A stretch of 64,000 nt of DNA from assembly GCA_016207515.1 (NCBI GenBank), contig JACQPN010000012.1, positions 120,647 to 184,646 on the forward strand. Reading direction: 5' to 3'. Of the stretch, positions 50,604 through 58,589 are shown one piece after another. Both the position numbers and the translations under genes were made by a program. Position 1 is the first letter of the stretch. Each line of letters starts with the position of its first letter. The notes under the pieces were generated by a model. That model did not search any database. It saw only the letters and a program-made list of their open reading frames with translations, and had not been told where the DNA came from. The DNA is from Euryarchaeota archaeon (GTDB taxonomy: Archaea > Thermoplasmatota > SW-10-69-26 > JACQPN01).

Positions 50604-51553
50604 GCCCGAAGACCTCAGAAGCGCCGGCCGAGGCCACTCTCAAGGCGATGGTAGAGCTGACGCACGTCCGGTTTTTGGAAGCGATAAGAAATCGAGATCA
50701 TGTGCTGATTGAGGGCACGCGCGTAGAAGTAGGTGAGTCCCACGCGCCAAAGGCATTTTCTCCGGCGGCCTCGTACCGACCAGAATCATTTACCGTTTGG
50801 TCTTTTCCAGACCGCGGCTCCTGGGCCACCCACTCCGGTTCCTATCGCGGCAACTGGTCTCCGTACATTCCCCGCAATCTCATCCTCCACTACACTCGAC
50901 CCGGCGATCTCGTTCTCGATCAGATGCTCGGCTCCGGTACCACCCTCGTCGAGTGCAAGCTTCTCGGCCGTAACGCCGTTGGCGTGGACATCAATCCTGA
51001 TGCTCTCCTCGTTGCGCGCGACCGGTTGAACTTTCCCTACTCTTCTCTCGATCCGGAGTACAAACCGCCTCGCATCCGTACCTTTCTCGGTGATGCTCGT
51101 CGTCTTGACAAGTTGGAGGATTCCTCCGTCGATCTCATCGCGACGCATCCGCCTTACGCGTTCATCATTCCCTACTCGGAGGGACGCATCGCGGGCGATC
51201 TCTCTTCGCTTCGTAAGCTCGACGATTTCCTCTTGGCGATGGGAGAGGTCGCCCGCGAGTCGCTGCGAGTCCTCAAACCGGGAAAACACGCCGGGATCCT
51301 CATGGGGGACACGAGGAAAGGGCGGCATTACGTCCCGATGGCGATGCGAGTTATGCAAGCGTTTCTGGACGCGGGCTTTCTTCTCAAAGAGGACGTCATC
51401 AAGGTGCAGCACAATACGAAGGGCACGCGCGAGAACTGGAAGGCGGAGAGGTACGACTTCTACAAGATCGCCCACGAGCACCTGTTCGTGTTCAGAAAGC
51501 CCGAGGACGAGCAGGATGTGAAGGACCACAAGTTGAGCCGGAAGTGGTGGTGA
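50600..51553 (+). CDS. site-specific DNA methyltransferase (copy 1, intact)
   Basis: A 317-residue amino-methyltransferase. Order: SYRGNWSPYIPRNLILHYTR, SAM motif LDQMLGSGTTLVECKLLGRN with VGVDINP, catalytic ATHPPYAFIIPYS, and a C-terminal domain ending KLSRKWW. The circular order and (S/D)PPY-like motif suggest N4-cytosine or N6-adenine methylation. At least five partial copies follow in the next 10 kb. No partner endonuclease is evident. Confidence 0.85.
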   Translation: MSPKTSEAPAEATLKAMVELTHVRFLEAIRNRDHVLIEGTRVEVGESHAPKAFSPAASYRPESFTVWSFPDRGSWATHSGSYRGNWSPYIPRNLILHYTRPGDLVLDQMLGSGTTLVECKLLGRNAVGVDINPDALLVARDRLNFPYSSLDPEYKPPRIRTFLGDARRLDKLEDSSVDLIATHPPYAFIIPYSEGRIAGDLSSLRKLDDFLLAMGEVARESLRVLKPGKHAGILMGDTRKGRHYVPMAMRVMQAFLDAGFLLKEDVIKVQHNTKGTRENWKAERYDFYKIAHEHLFVFRKPEDEQDVKDHKLSRKWW

Positions 51554-51586
51554 AGCCTTTATCCGGGAAGATCAATCGGGGCCCCG

Positions 51587-52423
51587 TTGTCGACCCTTGA
51601 CCTCCATCCGGCCCGGGGCTCCACGCGATTCACCCTCCGGGGCCTTTTTCGCGACGAACACCACGCCCAACAGAAGACGGAAGCCTTGGTTCGTGACGGT
51701 TTCGTCGCGTGGAACGCTCCAATAGAATCGCCTCGCGGCAATCAGATTTTTCTTGTGGCCGCGAGACACGACGTGACGCCTCTCCGGAGGGCGGGGATCC
51801 CGCACACCCATAGCGTCGACTGGGAAGCGACGCGGCTGGCGATCGCCGTGTTTCGCCGGATGCTCCGCGCGGGCCGGGCCGCGGGTCGAACCCCGCGATG
51901 GTACAAGAGCTTGGACGTGGCGGCGTTGCATTCATGCATCCAGCGGTACAAATGGAACGGCCCTCGTCTGGACGTTGCCACCGACATTCTCTCCTCGACG
52001 ATACTGACACACCCGTTTCCAAACGCGAACCACCGCACAGCCTTAGAACTCGCTCGCCTCTACTTGGCGAGCGAGGGTGTCCCTTGGCCGGGATTCGACC
52101 TCCGAGGAAGGGGGGCACGGCGGCTATTCCGCCAGACGCACACATTCTTCCGCGAGAGCAAGTACCTCCTCCAACTCGTCCGCCACCAGAACATGGTGCG
52201 ACTGGCCTTCGAGGAGGGCTGGACTCGTTTGGGCATCGGCGAGAGCTCGGAGGCGGTGATTCGAGACGTCGATCTCACGAAGACCGCCCAAGAGTTGCGG
52301 GCGGCTCATCAGGAGCTGTGCTCCATGACGATAATGAGCTTGGCGGGTGAGAAATCGAAAACAGGCCTGGCGGAGCCCGGGAAGAGAAGGCCCCGGGAGT
52401 GGGTCGCGTGGTTCCGTTTGTGA
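51587..52423 (+). CDS. Fic/Doc-like protein with variant active motif
   Basis: A 278-residue protein with a TTG start. THPFPNANHRTALELARLYL resembles the Fic motif HPFxxGNGRxxR, but the Gly-Asn-Gly is Ala-Asn-His and the final Arg is absent. AMP transfer may therefore be lost or altered, as in Doc-type kinases. It is convergent with a 46-residue gene nine bases away; the same pair recurs at 54.2-54.7 kb. Confidence 0.65.
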   Translation: MSTLDLHPARGSTRFTLRGLFRDEHHAQQKTEALVRDGFVAWNAPIESPRGNQIFLVAARHDVTPLRRAGIPHTHSVDWEATRLAIAVFRRMLRAGRAAGRTPRWYKSLDVAALHSCIQRYKWNGPRLDVATDILSSTILTHPFPNANHRTALELARLYLASEGVPWPGFDLRGRGARRLFRQTHTFFRESKYLLQLVRHQNMVRLAFEEGWTRLGIGESSEAVIRDVDLTKTAQELRAAHQELCSMTIMSLAGEKSKTGLAEPGKRRPREWVAWFRL

Positions 52424-52431
52424 CGCCCGTT

Positions 52432-52572
52432 TCAATCCGGAAGTTGGGCGAAGGCCGTTTCGGATTCTTCCAGTAACGCTCGCCTCTCAGGCTTGAAGCG
52501 GAATAGCACGCGGCCGTCGATTCGTTCAACCAAGGGCCTGGTGGCCTGGCGGCGTCTTTCGGAGCCACTCAT
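52432..52572 (-). CDS. 46-residue protein paired with the Fic/Doc-like gene, copy 1
   Basis: Short gene: MSGSERRRQATRPLVERIDG, then RVLFRFKPERRALLEE and a tail ending AFAQLPD. A second copy at 54592-54732 has exactly the same length and the pattern RPLVER(I/V)DGR(V/I)LFRFK(P/A)ERR, with many synonymous differences. Both lie nine bases from the stop of a convergent Fic/Doc-like gene. Such conservation argues for a real protein, possibly the antitoxin. No family recognised. Confidence 0.65.
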   Translation of the reverse strand: MSGSERRRQATRPLVERIDGRVLFRFKPERRALLEESETAFAQLPD

Positions 52573-52619
52573 CCACCATCCATGGCTGTTCGGCTCGCTT
52601 ATAGGTTTCGCCTAATGGA

Positions 52620-53339
52620 ATGCAATTCGTGCCGCGGCAAGTGGTCCATCCGCGTCTCCCGCAACCTCGCGGTGCACATTCTAACGCCGGCTATCTCGTC
52701 CTTGATCAGATGCTTGGCTCCGGTACTACTCTCGTCGAGTGCAAGCTCCTGGGTCGTAACGCGGTCGGTGTGGACATCAATCCCGATGCGCTTCTGGTCG
52801 CTCGCGACCGGTTGAACTTCCCCTACTCTTCCTTGGATCCCGAGTACAAGGCCCCTCGGATCCGCACGTTCTTGGGTGACGCCCGTCGTCTCGACAAGTT
52901 GGAGGACTCGTCGGTGGATCTCGTCGCGACTCACCCGCCTTACGCGTTCATCATTCCATACTCGGAGGGGCGGCTTGCGGGGGATCTATCCTCGCTGCGA
53001 AAGCTCGACGACTTCCTCGCCGCCATGCTCGACGTCGCCAAGGAGACCTACCGCGTCCTGAAGCCTGGAAAACACGCCGGCATCCTCATGGGTGACACGC
53101 GCAAAGGCCGTCACTACGTCCCGATGGCGATGAGGGTGATGCAAGCGTTTCTAGACGCGGGCTTTCTTCTCAAAGAGGACGTAATCAAGGTCCAGCACAA
53201 TACCAAGGGTACGCGGGAGAATTGGAAGGCGGAGCGGTACGACTTCTACAAAATAGCGCACGAGCACCTCTTTGTTTTTCAAAAGCCGGAAAACGAGGAG
53301 GACGCGAAGGAGCACAAGTTGAGCAGGAAGTGGTGGTAG
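52620..53339 (+). CDS. DNA methyltransferase copy 2 (N-terminally shortened)
   Basis: A 239-residue product matching copy 1 from LVLDQMLGSGTTLVECKLLG to KLSRKWW at high identity. The first 100 or so residues, including the SYRGNWSPYIPRN block, are missing or scrambled. SAM and ATHPPYA motifs are intact. A TTATA element (52598) and ATG are shared with copy 3 at 54.76 kb, so the shortened form may still be expressed. Confidence 0.65.
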   Translation: MQFVPRQVVHPRLPQPRGAHSNAGYLVLDQMLGSGTTLVECKLLGRNAVGVDINPDALLVARDRLNFPYSSLDPEYKAPRIRTFLGDARRLDKLEDSSVDLVATHPPYAFIIPYSEGRLAGDLSSLRKLDDFLAAMLDVAKETYRVLKPGKHAGILMGDTRKGRHYVPMAMRVMQAFLDAGFLLKEDVIKVQHNTKGTRENWKAERYDFYKIAHEHLFVFQKPENEEDAKEHKLSRKWW

Positions 53340-53353
53340 GGCCGGCCGCGTAC

Positions 53354-53689
53354 CTACGCGTTCAAGATTTTCCTGAGGTTTTCCCTAAGGGGCGGCAAAT
53401 CCTCCGCCACGGTCTTCCAAACCGTTTCGATGTCGATCGTGAAGTAGCCGTGGATCAAGCGGTGCCTCGTATCCACGATGTCACGCCAGGGAATTCCCGG
53501 CGTCGCCCGTTTTTCGCCCTCCGACACGTGATTCGCCGCTTCGCCGAGTATTTCCAAGAGGTGCACGATGGCGAACGCGGTCCTATTGTCCTTCCGCAGG
53601 AGCGCCAGATCCATGCCGCCCGCGAATTCGAGAATACGTTCGGTGGCGTCCAGCATATGCTGGATGCGTTCGCGGTCAGGCTTCTGCAT
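53354..53689 (-). CDS. HepT-like HEPN ribonuclease toxin
   Basis: A 111-residue DUF86 protein. The N-terminus RERIQHMLDATERILEF and the RNase motif RHRLIHGYFTID (R-x4-H plus Tyr) are typical. It overlaps its MntA-like partner by 14 bases. Confidence 0.85.
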   Translation of the reverse strand: MQKPDRERIQHMLDATERILEFAGGMDLALLRKDNRTAFAIVHLLEILGEAANHVSEGEKRATPGIPWRDIVDTRHRLIHGYFTIDIETVWKTVAEDLPPLRENLRKILNA

Positions 53690-53981
53690 ATTGGACTTCG
53701 GCCGCCTTGACTACCCTTTCTCTGAAGTAAGGACTCAGGTCGTCGGGCGTTCGCATGTCAACCTGGCGATTACCCGCGAGAGCGGAGAATTCCCTTTGCA
53801 TCTCGGCAAGTCGGAACAGGCTTGGCGTGTGTCCCGGCTCAAACTCGACAAGCACGTCGATGTCGCTGTCCGGCCGGAAGTCGTCTCGCAACGCCGACCC
53901 AAAAACGGACAATCGGCTGATGTGGTGTGCCTTGCAAAAGGCGCGGAGTTCCTTGGGTTCCAATTTGATGCGCTTATGCAT
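53676..53981 (-). CDS. MntA-like nucleotidyltransferase antitoxin
   Basis: A 101-residue protein. SVFGSALRDDFRPDSDIDVL contains the minimal nucleotidyltransferase Gly-Ser and Asp-x-Asp. The ATG at 53981 is chosen at the domain start; sequence upstream belongs to a methyltransferase fragment on the other strand. Partner of the HepT toxin. Confidence 0.85.
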   Translation of the reverse strand: MHKRIKLEPKELRAFCKAHHISRLSVFGSALRDDFRPDSDIDVLVEFEPGHTPSLFRLAEMQREFSALAGNRQVDMRTPDDLSPYFRERVVKAAEVQYAEA

Positions 53982-54074
53982 GCCCGTTGGGAATCGGGCG
54001 TACAAGGATATTAGGTCTTCGTATGGGGCCGCCTTGGGATTTGTGTTTCGCCATTGGCGTTCCCCGGCATGGGC

Positions 54075-54213
54075 TTCTTGGCCACGCCCTCCGGCTCCTA
54101 TCGCGGCCACTGGTCTCCGTACATCCCTCGCAATCTCATGCTCCACTCCACACGACGCGGTGATCTCGTCCTCGATCAGATGCTCGGCTCCGATACCACT
54201 CTCGTCGAGTGCA
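54075..54213 (+). pseudogene. DNA methyltransferase N-terminal fragment
   Basis: Translates as PSGSYRGHWSPYIPRNLMLH, then LVLDQMLGSDTTLVECKA. This is the N-terminal and SAM motif region missing from copy 2. At 54213 it joins the middle of a Fic/Doc-like gene, so the junction is a recombination scar. Confidence 0.7.
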
Positions 54214-54583
54214 AGGCCTCTACTTGACGAGCGAGAGCGTCCCTTGGCCGGGATTCGACCTCCGAGGAAGGGGCGCACGGCGGTTATTCCGCCAGACGTA
54301 CACATTCTTCAGCGAGAGCAAGTACCTCCTCCAACTCGTCCGCCACCAGAATATGGTGGGACTGGCCTTCGAGGAGGGCTGGACCCATGTTGGGATTGGC
54401 GAAAACACGGAGGCCGAGATCAGGGCCTCCGACTTTCACATGACTGCCTTGCAAGTCCGTGAGGAGCACCGCAACCTCTGCTCCGTGACCATGCGAGGGC
54501 TCGCCGATCCGAAAGTCGTGGATGTGCTCGAAGCGACGGGAATCAAGACGCTTCGGGAGTGGGTATCGTGGTACCGGGGATGA
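54209..54583 (+). pseudogene. Fic/Doc-like protein, C-terminal part (paralogue of 51587)
   Basis: About 120 codons matching the 51587 gene from YLASEGVPWPGFDLRGRGAR to the end, with a diverged tail. The active motif is missing. It still lies nine bases from a convergent 46-residue gene. The first residues come from the methyltransferase fragment, making a chimera. Confidence 0.65.
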
Positions 54584-54591
54584 CCGTGCGG

Positions 54592-54732
54592 TCAGTCCAT
54601 CAAGCGAGAGAACGCCCGGGCGGTTTCTTCAAGAAACTTGCGCCGTTCTGCCTTGAATCGGAAAAGGATTCTCCCATCAACCCGCTCCACCAATGGTCGC
54701 TGGGCTTGTCGCGGCCTTCCTGATTCGCTCAT
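54592..54732 (-). CDS. 46-residue protein paired with the Fic/Doc-like gene, copy 2
   Basis: MSESGRPRQAQRPLVERVDG, then RILFRFKAERRKFLEE and a tail ending AFSRLMD. Same length as the gene at 52432 and the same convergent position. It is intact although its Fic/Doc-like neighbour is truncated. Confidence 0.6.
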   Translation of the reverse strand: MSESGRPRQAQRPLVERVDGRILFRFKAERRKFLEETARAFSRLMD

Positions 54733-54774
54733 CGTATCGGAATCCCGCAAATCGCGGCTTATACGTCTCGGTTA

Positions 54775-55197
54775 ATGGTATGCAATTCCACTGGACGCTC
54801 CAGGCCGCCCACTCGGGAAGTTATCGCCGCAATTCTCGACGTCGCGAAGCAGGCGTACCGCGGCTTGAAGCCCGGGAAACACGCCGTCATCCTGATGGGA
54901 GACACAAGGAAAGGCCGCCATTACGTCCCGATAGCGGCGCGGGTGATGCAAGCCTTCCTCGAAGGCGGTTTCCTCCTCAAGGAGGATGTCATCAAGGTCC
55001 AGCACAATACGAAGGGAACTCCGGAGAACTGGAAGGCGGAGAGGTACGACTTCCACAAGACCGCAGACGCCCGCAGGCGTCGAGGACCAAGCGCACCGAA
55101 GGTGCGCGAGATCGCGCACGAGTACCTGTTCGTGTTCAGGAAGCCGGAGGATGAGGAGGACGCGAAGGAGCACAAGTTGAGCAGGAAGTGGTGGTAG
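54775..55197 (+). CDS. DNA methyltransferase copy 3 (C-terminal part with in-frame insertion)
   Basis: A 140-residue frame matching the C-terminal half of copy 1 from the DVAK helix to KLSRKWW. Between YDFHK and EIAHEYLF there are 17 extra codons made by a twin-hairpin element (55060-55110). The SAM and catalytic motifs are absent, so it cannot be an active enzyme by itself. Promoter-like sequence before it (GGCTTATA) is shared with copy 2. Confidence 0.6.
   Translation: MVCNSTGRSRPPTREVIAAILDVAKQAYRGLKPGKHAVILMGDTRKGRHYVPIAARVMQAFLEGGFLLKEDVIKVQHNTKGTPENWKAERYDFHKTADARRRRGPSAPKVREIAHEYLFVFRKPEDEEDAKEHKLSRKWW
55060..55110. repeat. twin-hairpin palindromic element, in frame (51 bp)
   Basis: GACGCC-CGCA-GGCGTC, linker GAGGACCAA, GCGCACC-GAA-GGTGCGC, ending GAG. 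Insertion length is a multiple of three and leaves the reading frame open on both sides. The same site is occupied in copy 4 (57055). Confidence 0.75.
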
Positions 55198-55215
55198 GGT
55201 GGTCCTCGGACCACG

Positions 55216-56172
55216 TCAGGATCCTTTCCTTGTTTCATCCACGTAAGCGCGTAGGGCGGTCTCGCTCGTCAACCACATCGGCCTCCCCCTCGCCCGTTTC
55301 CGTCCGGTGAGGGCACTCGTGGAATCCACATGAATCGCCGGTAGGGCCCCTTGACCGGCCCGCAGCGAGAGATAGTGGGCGCCGTACGGGTTCCATTTTT
55401 CTTTGGTGAACTCCTTGAGGGGCTTGAGTTCGTCCCGCTCTGAGCCGACTTGGTCCAGAAGGTCGAGAAGGCTTCTCGCCATGCGGACCTCGAGGAAGTA
55501 CTGCAACGGCGCGTAATCCTTCGCGTGTCCCGCTTCCAGCCCTTCCAGGTACTCGTCCCGATCCTTCGGCAAGACGTGGAGCGGAGGCCATCCACACTTG
55601 AGAAAGTGGAGATTCAGGATGAGGCGGCCGGCGCGGCCGTTTCCGTCCTCGAACGGATGGATGCTCTCGAACTCGTGGTGCGCCCAGGCTGCAAGGGAGA
55701 AGGCATCCTCCTTTGCTCGCAGGCGTCGCCGGTAATCATTCAACCAGGTCTCCATTCGTGAGACGACCTTCTCTCTACGGGGAGGCACGTGCGTGGTCCC
55801 TGTGATGAAGACGTTGCTTGTGCGCCAATGGCCGGCCCGCTTGAGGCGCGTTCCTCGAAATACCTCTTCGTGAAGCTCCAGGACCGTGACCAGTTCGAGC
55901 GTTTTCTTGCGCCGCCCTAAGAGACCGCGAAAGGCCGCCTCGTGCTGCAATGTCTCGACGACGTCTGGCACGGGGCGCCCGCTGACGCTTTCTTCCCGAA
56001 TTAGTAAGGCCTCGACGTCCGCCTCCGTGAGCGTGTTTCCTTCGATGGCGTTGGTCCCCCAGGTGTTCAGCGCGCCGGTCCGCTTCCAGACGGAGTCAGG
56101 GAGGTCTGCGAGATCCCCGATGTGGTCACGCAAGGCATCGGACAAGACCGTCAAGAGGGGGCGTTTTACCAT
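55216..56172 (-). CDS. Fic-family AMP transferase
   Basis: About 318 residues. The complete motif HPFEDGNGRAGR is present, and the N-terminal TNAIEGNTLT matches the inhibitory (S/T)xxxE(G/N) helix of class II Fic proteins. The C-terminus (WLTSETALRAYVDE) may be a small DNA- or partner-binding element. The ATG at 56172 is preferred over an upstream TTG because the TATA box at 56205-56214 places the transcript start near 56182. Confidence 0.88.
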   Translation of the reverse strand: MVKRPLLTVLSDALRDHIGDLADLPDSVWKRTGALNTWGTNAIEGNTLTEADVEALLIREESVSGRPVPDVVETLQHEAAFRGLLGRRKKTLELVTVLELHEEVFRGTRLKRAGHWRTSNVFITGTTHVPPRREKVVSRMETWLNDYRRRLRAKEDAFSLAAWAHHEFESIHPFEDGNGRAGRLILNLHFLKCGWPPLHVLPKDRDEYLEGLEAGHAKDYAPLQYFLEVRMARSLLDLLDQVGSERDELKPLKEFTKEKWNPYGAHYLSLRAGQGALPAIHVDSTSALTGRKRARGRPMWLTSETALRAYVDETRKGS

Positions 56173-56204
56173 GGCGTGGGACAAAATACGTATTCTGCTT
56201 CGGA

Positions 56205-56214
56205 GTTATATATG
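56205..56214 (-). promoter_or_regulatory. TATA box of the Fic gene
   Basis: Minus-strand CATATATAAC, about 33-42 bases before the ATG at 56172; the transcript would have a leader of about ten bases. Confidence 0.6.
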
Positions 56215-56524
56215 CTTTTAGAGGAAAAACTGGGTTTAACGCATACATCATCTCTTTTCCGGGTATCGCAAGCATTCGGCCAACCACTCCGGTTCCTATC
56301 GCGGCAACTGGTCTCCGTACATCCCTCGCAATCTCATCCTCCACTGCACGCGTCCCGGCGATCTCGTTCTCGATCGGATGCTTGGCTCCGGGACTACTCT
56401 CGTCGAGTGCAAGCTTCTCGGTCGTAACGCGGTCGGCGTGGACATCAATCCTGATGCTCTCCTTGTTGCTCGCGATCGGTTGAACTTCCCGTACTCTTCG
56501 CCCGATTCCGATTACAAGCCGCCG

Positions 56525-56578
56525 ACGCGGAACCCGGAGGTTCCGCTAGGCCCGAAGGACCGGAGTCCTTCAGGGCCA
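56525..56578. repeat. palindromic element, in frame (54 bp)
   Basis: GCGGAACC-CGGA-GGTTCCGC followed by GGCCC/GGGCC and GGAC/GTCC arms nested around a CGGA loop. It adds 18 codons to the methyltransferase frame between YKPP and RIRT. Confidence 0.65.
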
Positions 56579-56940
56579 AGGATCCGCACGTTCCCCGGTG
56601 ACGCTCGCCGTCTCGACAAGCTCGAGGATTCTTCCATCGACCTCGTGGAGACTCACCCGCCTTACGCGTTCATCATTCCATACTCCGAAGGTCGGCTTGC
56701 GGGGGATTTATCCTCACTACGGAAGTTCGACGACTTCCTCGCGGCGATGTTGGATGTCGCGAAGGAGACCTACCGGGTACTCAAGCCCGAAAAACACGCG
56801 GGGATCCTCATGGGTGACACGCGAAAGGGCCGCCACTACGTCCCCATGGCGATGCGGGTGACCGCAGACCGCGAAGCGAGTGCGCGCGATGCAGGCCTTC
56901 CTCGAAGCCGGTTTTCTCCTCAAGGAGGACATCATCAAGG

Positions 56941-56992
56941 CCGGAGGCGACGACAGTCGCCGAGGACCAAGCGCACCGCAGGTGCGCGAAGG
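56941..56992. repeat. twin-hairpin palindromic element (52 bp)
   Basis: GGCGAC-GACA-GTCGCC, GAGGACCAA, GCGCACC-GCA-GGTGCGC, GAAGG. Same linker and near-identical second hairpin as the 55060 element, different first stem. It lies between ATCAAGG and TCCAG of the methyltransferase. Confidence 0.7.
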
Positions 56993-57054
56993 TCCAGCAC
57001 AACACGAAGGGCACGCGGGAGAATTGGAAGGCGGAGAGGTACGACTTCTACAAG

Positions 57055-57113
57055 ACCACAGCCGACCGCGGTCGGCGAGGACCAAGCGGACGAGCCGCAG
57101 GCGAGTCCGCGAG
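57055..57113. repeat. twin-hairpin palindromic element (59 bp)
   Basis: GCCGACC-GC-GGTCGGC, GAGGACCAA, then GCGGAC/GTCCGC arms with an inner GCC/GGC hairpin, GAG. Inserted after the same AAG codon as the 55060 element. Confidence 0.7.
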
Positions 57114-57259
57114 ATAGCGCACGAGCACCTGTTCATTTTCCGCAAGCCGGAGGATGAGGAGGACGCGAAGGAGCACCGGTTGAGCAGGAAATGGTGGCGT
57201 GTTTCCCTCCAAAGCAAAGGCTTATTAAGTTATTTAGCTAACTAGCTTATTGCCTAACT

Positions 57260-57979
57260 ATGTCTGAGATTCAGGGAACAAAGCGCCAAATCGTTGGTTT
57301 TTTCCTAGGCCGCCAGACGAGCGAGCCAGCAACGCTCAAGGAAATCGCTCGCCACATGCGGCTCGCTCCTCCAAGCGCTCTCGCCCAGCTTCGCGCGATG
57401 GTGAAGCTGGGAATCGTCGCAGAAGACCCGGCCCCAAAGGGACGTGGGCGCACCTACCGGCTCGCCCGTTACATGAGCGCAACATGGGTCGACCCGGAAA
57501 GGAACGTCATGATTTCGTGGACTTCAGGCGCTCCCGTTTCATGGAAATACCCGCTCGTTTCACGCGTTCCCGATTACGATGCCCAAGAAACCTTGCTTCG
57601 ATTCTTGGAATCCGCCGAGATGCACGGTCATTTTCACGCTTCATCGGTGCGAGCACCATCAGTTCGAAACGTCGGCGAGGACCTTGGCGTCACCATGATC
57701 GCCTACGGGAGCTGCGCCCGCGGAGATGCCAGGCCAGGATCCGACTTGGACCTACTCATCCTGGCGCCTAGTTTGGGCGACCCCAAGGAAAAGTTCAAGG
57801 ACCTAGCCGCCGACGTGAATCTCTCGGCCGCGCGGAAACTGGACCTGAAGGTGATCGCTGCCGACGAATTCCGCGAATTGCCGGTAGAACTCCAAAAAGC
57901 GGTTCGGCGAGAGGGCTTGATTGTGTATTCTTCTCGGGAGGACGCGTGGTTCGTCGAGGCGCGGCGAGGTGAAGAGTGA
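57260..57979 (+). CDS. winged-helix plus nucleotidyltransferase protein (antitoxin-like)
   Basis: A 239-residue protein. The N-terminal winged helix (LKEIARHMRLAPPSALAQLR) is followed by a nucleotidyltransferase core with YGSCARGDARPGSDLDLLIL (Gly-Ser, Asp-x-Asp). It overlaps the next HEPN gene by four bases. It resembles MNT antitoxins that also autoregulate through an HTH. Confidence 0.82.
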   Translation: MSEIQGTKRQIVGFFLGRQTSEPATLKEIARHMRLAPPSALAQLRAMVKLGIVAEDPAPKGRGRTYRLARYMSATWVDPERNVMISWTSGAPVSWKYPLVSRVPDYDAQETLLRFLESAEMHGHFHASSVRAPSVRNVGEDLGVTMIAYGSCARGDARPGSDLDLLILAPSLGDPKEKFKDLAADVNLSAARKLDLKVIAADEFRELPVELQKAVRREGLIVYSSREDAWFVEARRGEE

Positions 57980-58332
57980 TCGAAGAGGAGCGAATGGGAG
58001 ATCGGGCAAGAGAGTACCTGGAGGCCGCCGAGCTTGCCTTCAAGAACAAGCTCTTCAACGTCGCATACGAGGAGGCGAGGACCGCCGCCGAGCTCGCGGC
58101 AAAGGTGCTCCTGATTCGGGCCGGCCATTCCCCGGGCCGCGACCACAATCCGGCTGGACAGCTGGCCTTCCGACGACTCGTTCCCGATGGGATGAGCGAG
58201 CGAGCACTGTCAAGATTTCTTGGCGACTCCTCGCGTGGTGGTTACGGTTTTGATGAACCTGTGCCTTCGAACGAGGCAAGAGACGGACTTGCCATGGCGC
58301 GAGCACTCGTGGCTTTGATCGCGAATCCGTGA
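57976..58332 (+). CDS. HEPN-domain protein (toxin-like)
   Basis: A 118-residue helical protein with a GTG start. ARE(Y)LEAAELAFKNKLFNVAY and EEARTAAELAAKVLLI match the HEPN family that pairs with nucleotidyltransferases. A clear RxxxxH motif is not seen, so RNase activity is uncertain. Confidence 0.7.
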   Translation: MIEEERMGDRAREYLEAAELAFKNKLFNVAYEEARTAAELAAKVLLIRAGHSPGRDHNPAGQLAFRRLVPDGMSERALSRFLGDSSRGGYGFDEPVPSNEARDGLAMARALVALIANP

Positions 58333-58432
58333 CCAAGGTGCGCGACACAGCCCACGAACACTTGTTCGTCTTCAGAAAGCCCGAGGATGAGGAAGACGCC
58401 AAGGATCCCAGGTTGAGCGGGAAGTGGTGGTA
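58331..58432 (+). pseudogene. DNA methyltransferase C-terminal fragment
   Basis: Reads KVRDTAHEHLFVFRKPEDEE and ends RLSGKWW. The first codons (KVR) resemble the end of a twin-hairpin element, so this scrap derives from a copy that carried the insertion. Confidence 0.65.
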
Positions 58433-58556
58433 GACGCGGGATCCATCGTTGGGCGCCCAGTGCGACGTTGCCGCTCGCCCCGCTCGTGCGGGGCCCTATG
58501 CGTTTCTCAGGCATCCGGTCCGATTACCAGAACTTTAACCAGTAATGTCAGAAGGC

Positions 58557-58569
58557 CTTATATATAATA
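58557..58569 (+). promoter_or_regulatory. TATA box of the second Fic gene
   Basis: CTTATATATAATA lies 21-33 bases before the GTG at 58590, a leaderless spacing. Confidence 0.65.
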
Positions 58570-58589
58570 ACTAATTAACCAATGCTATT

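Larger units (their letters stand above)
56270..57217 (+). pseudogene. DNA methyltransferase copy 4, interrupted by four palindromic insertions
   Basis: Matches copy 1 from NHSGSYRGNWSPYIPRNLIL to RLSRKWW. Insertions: 54 bp in frame (56525-56578), about 28 bp (near 56860-56887, frameshifting), 52 bp (56941-56992) and 59 bp (57055-57113). The last two together restore the frame. The catalytic motif is changed to ETHPPYA, otherwise intact. Because of the second insertion the product is split. Confidence 0.75.
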
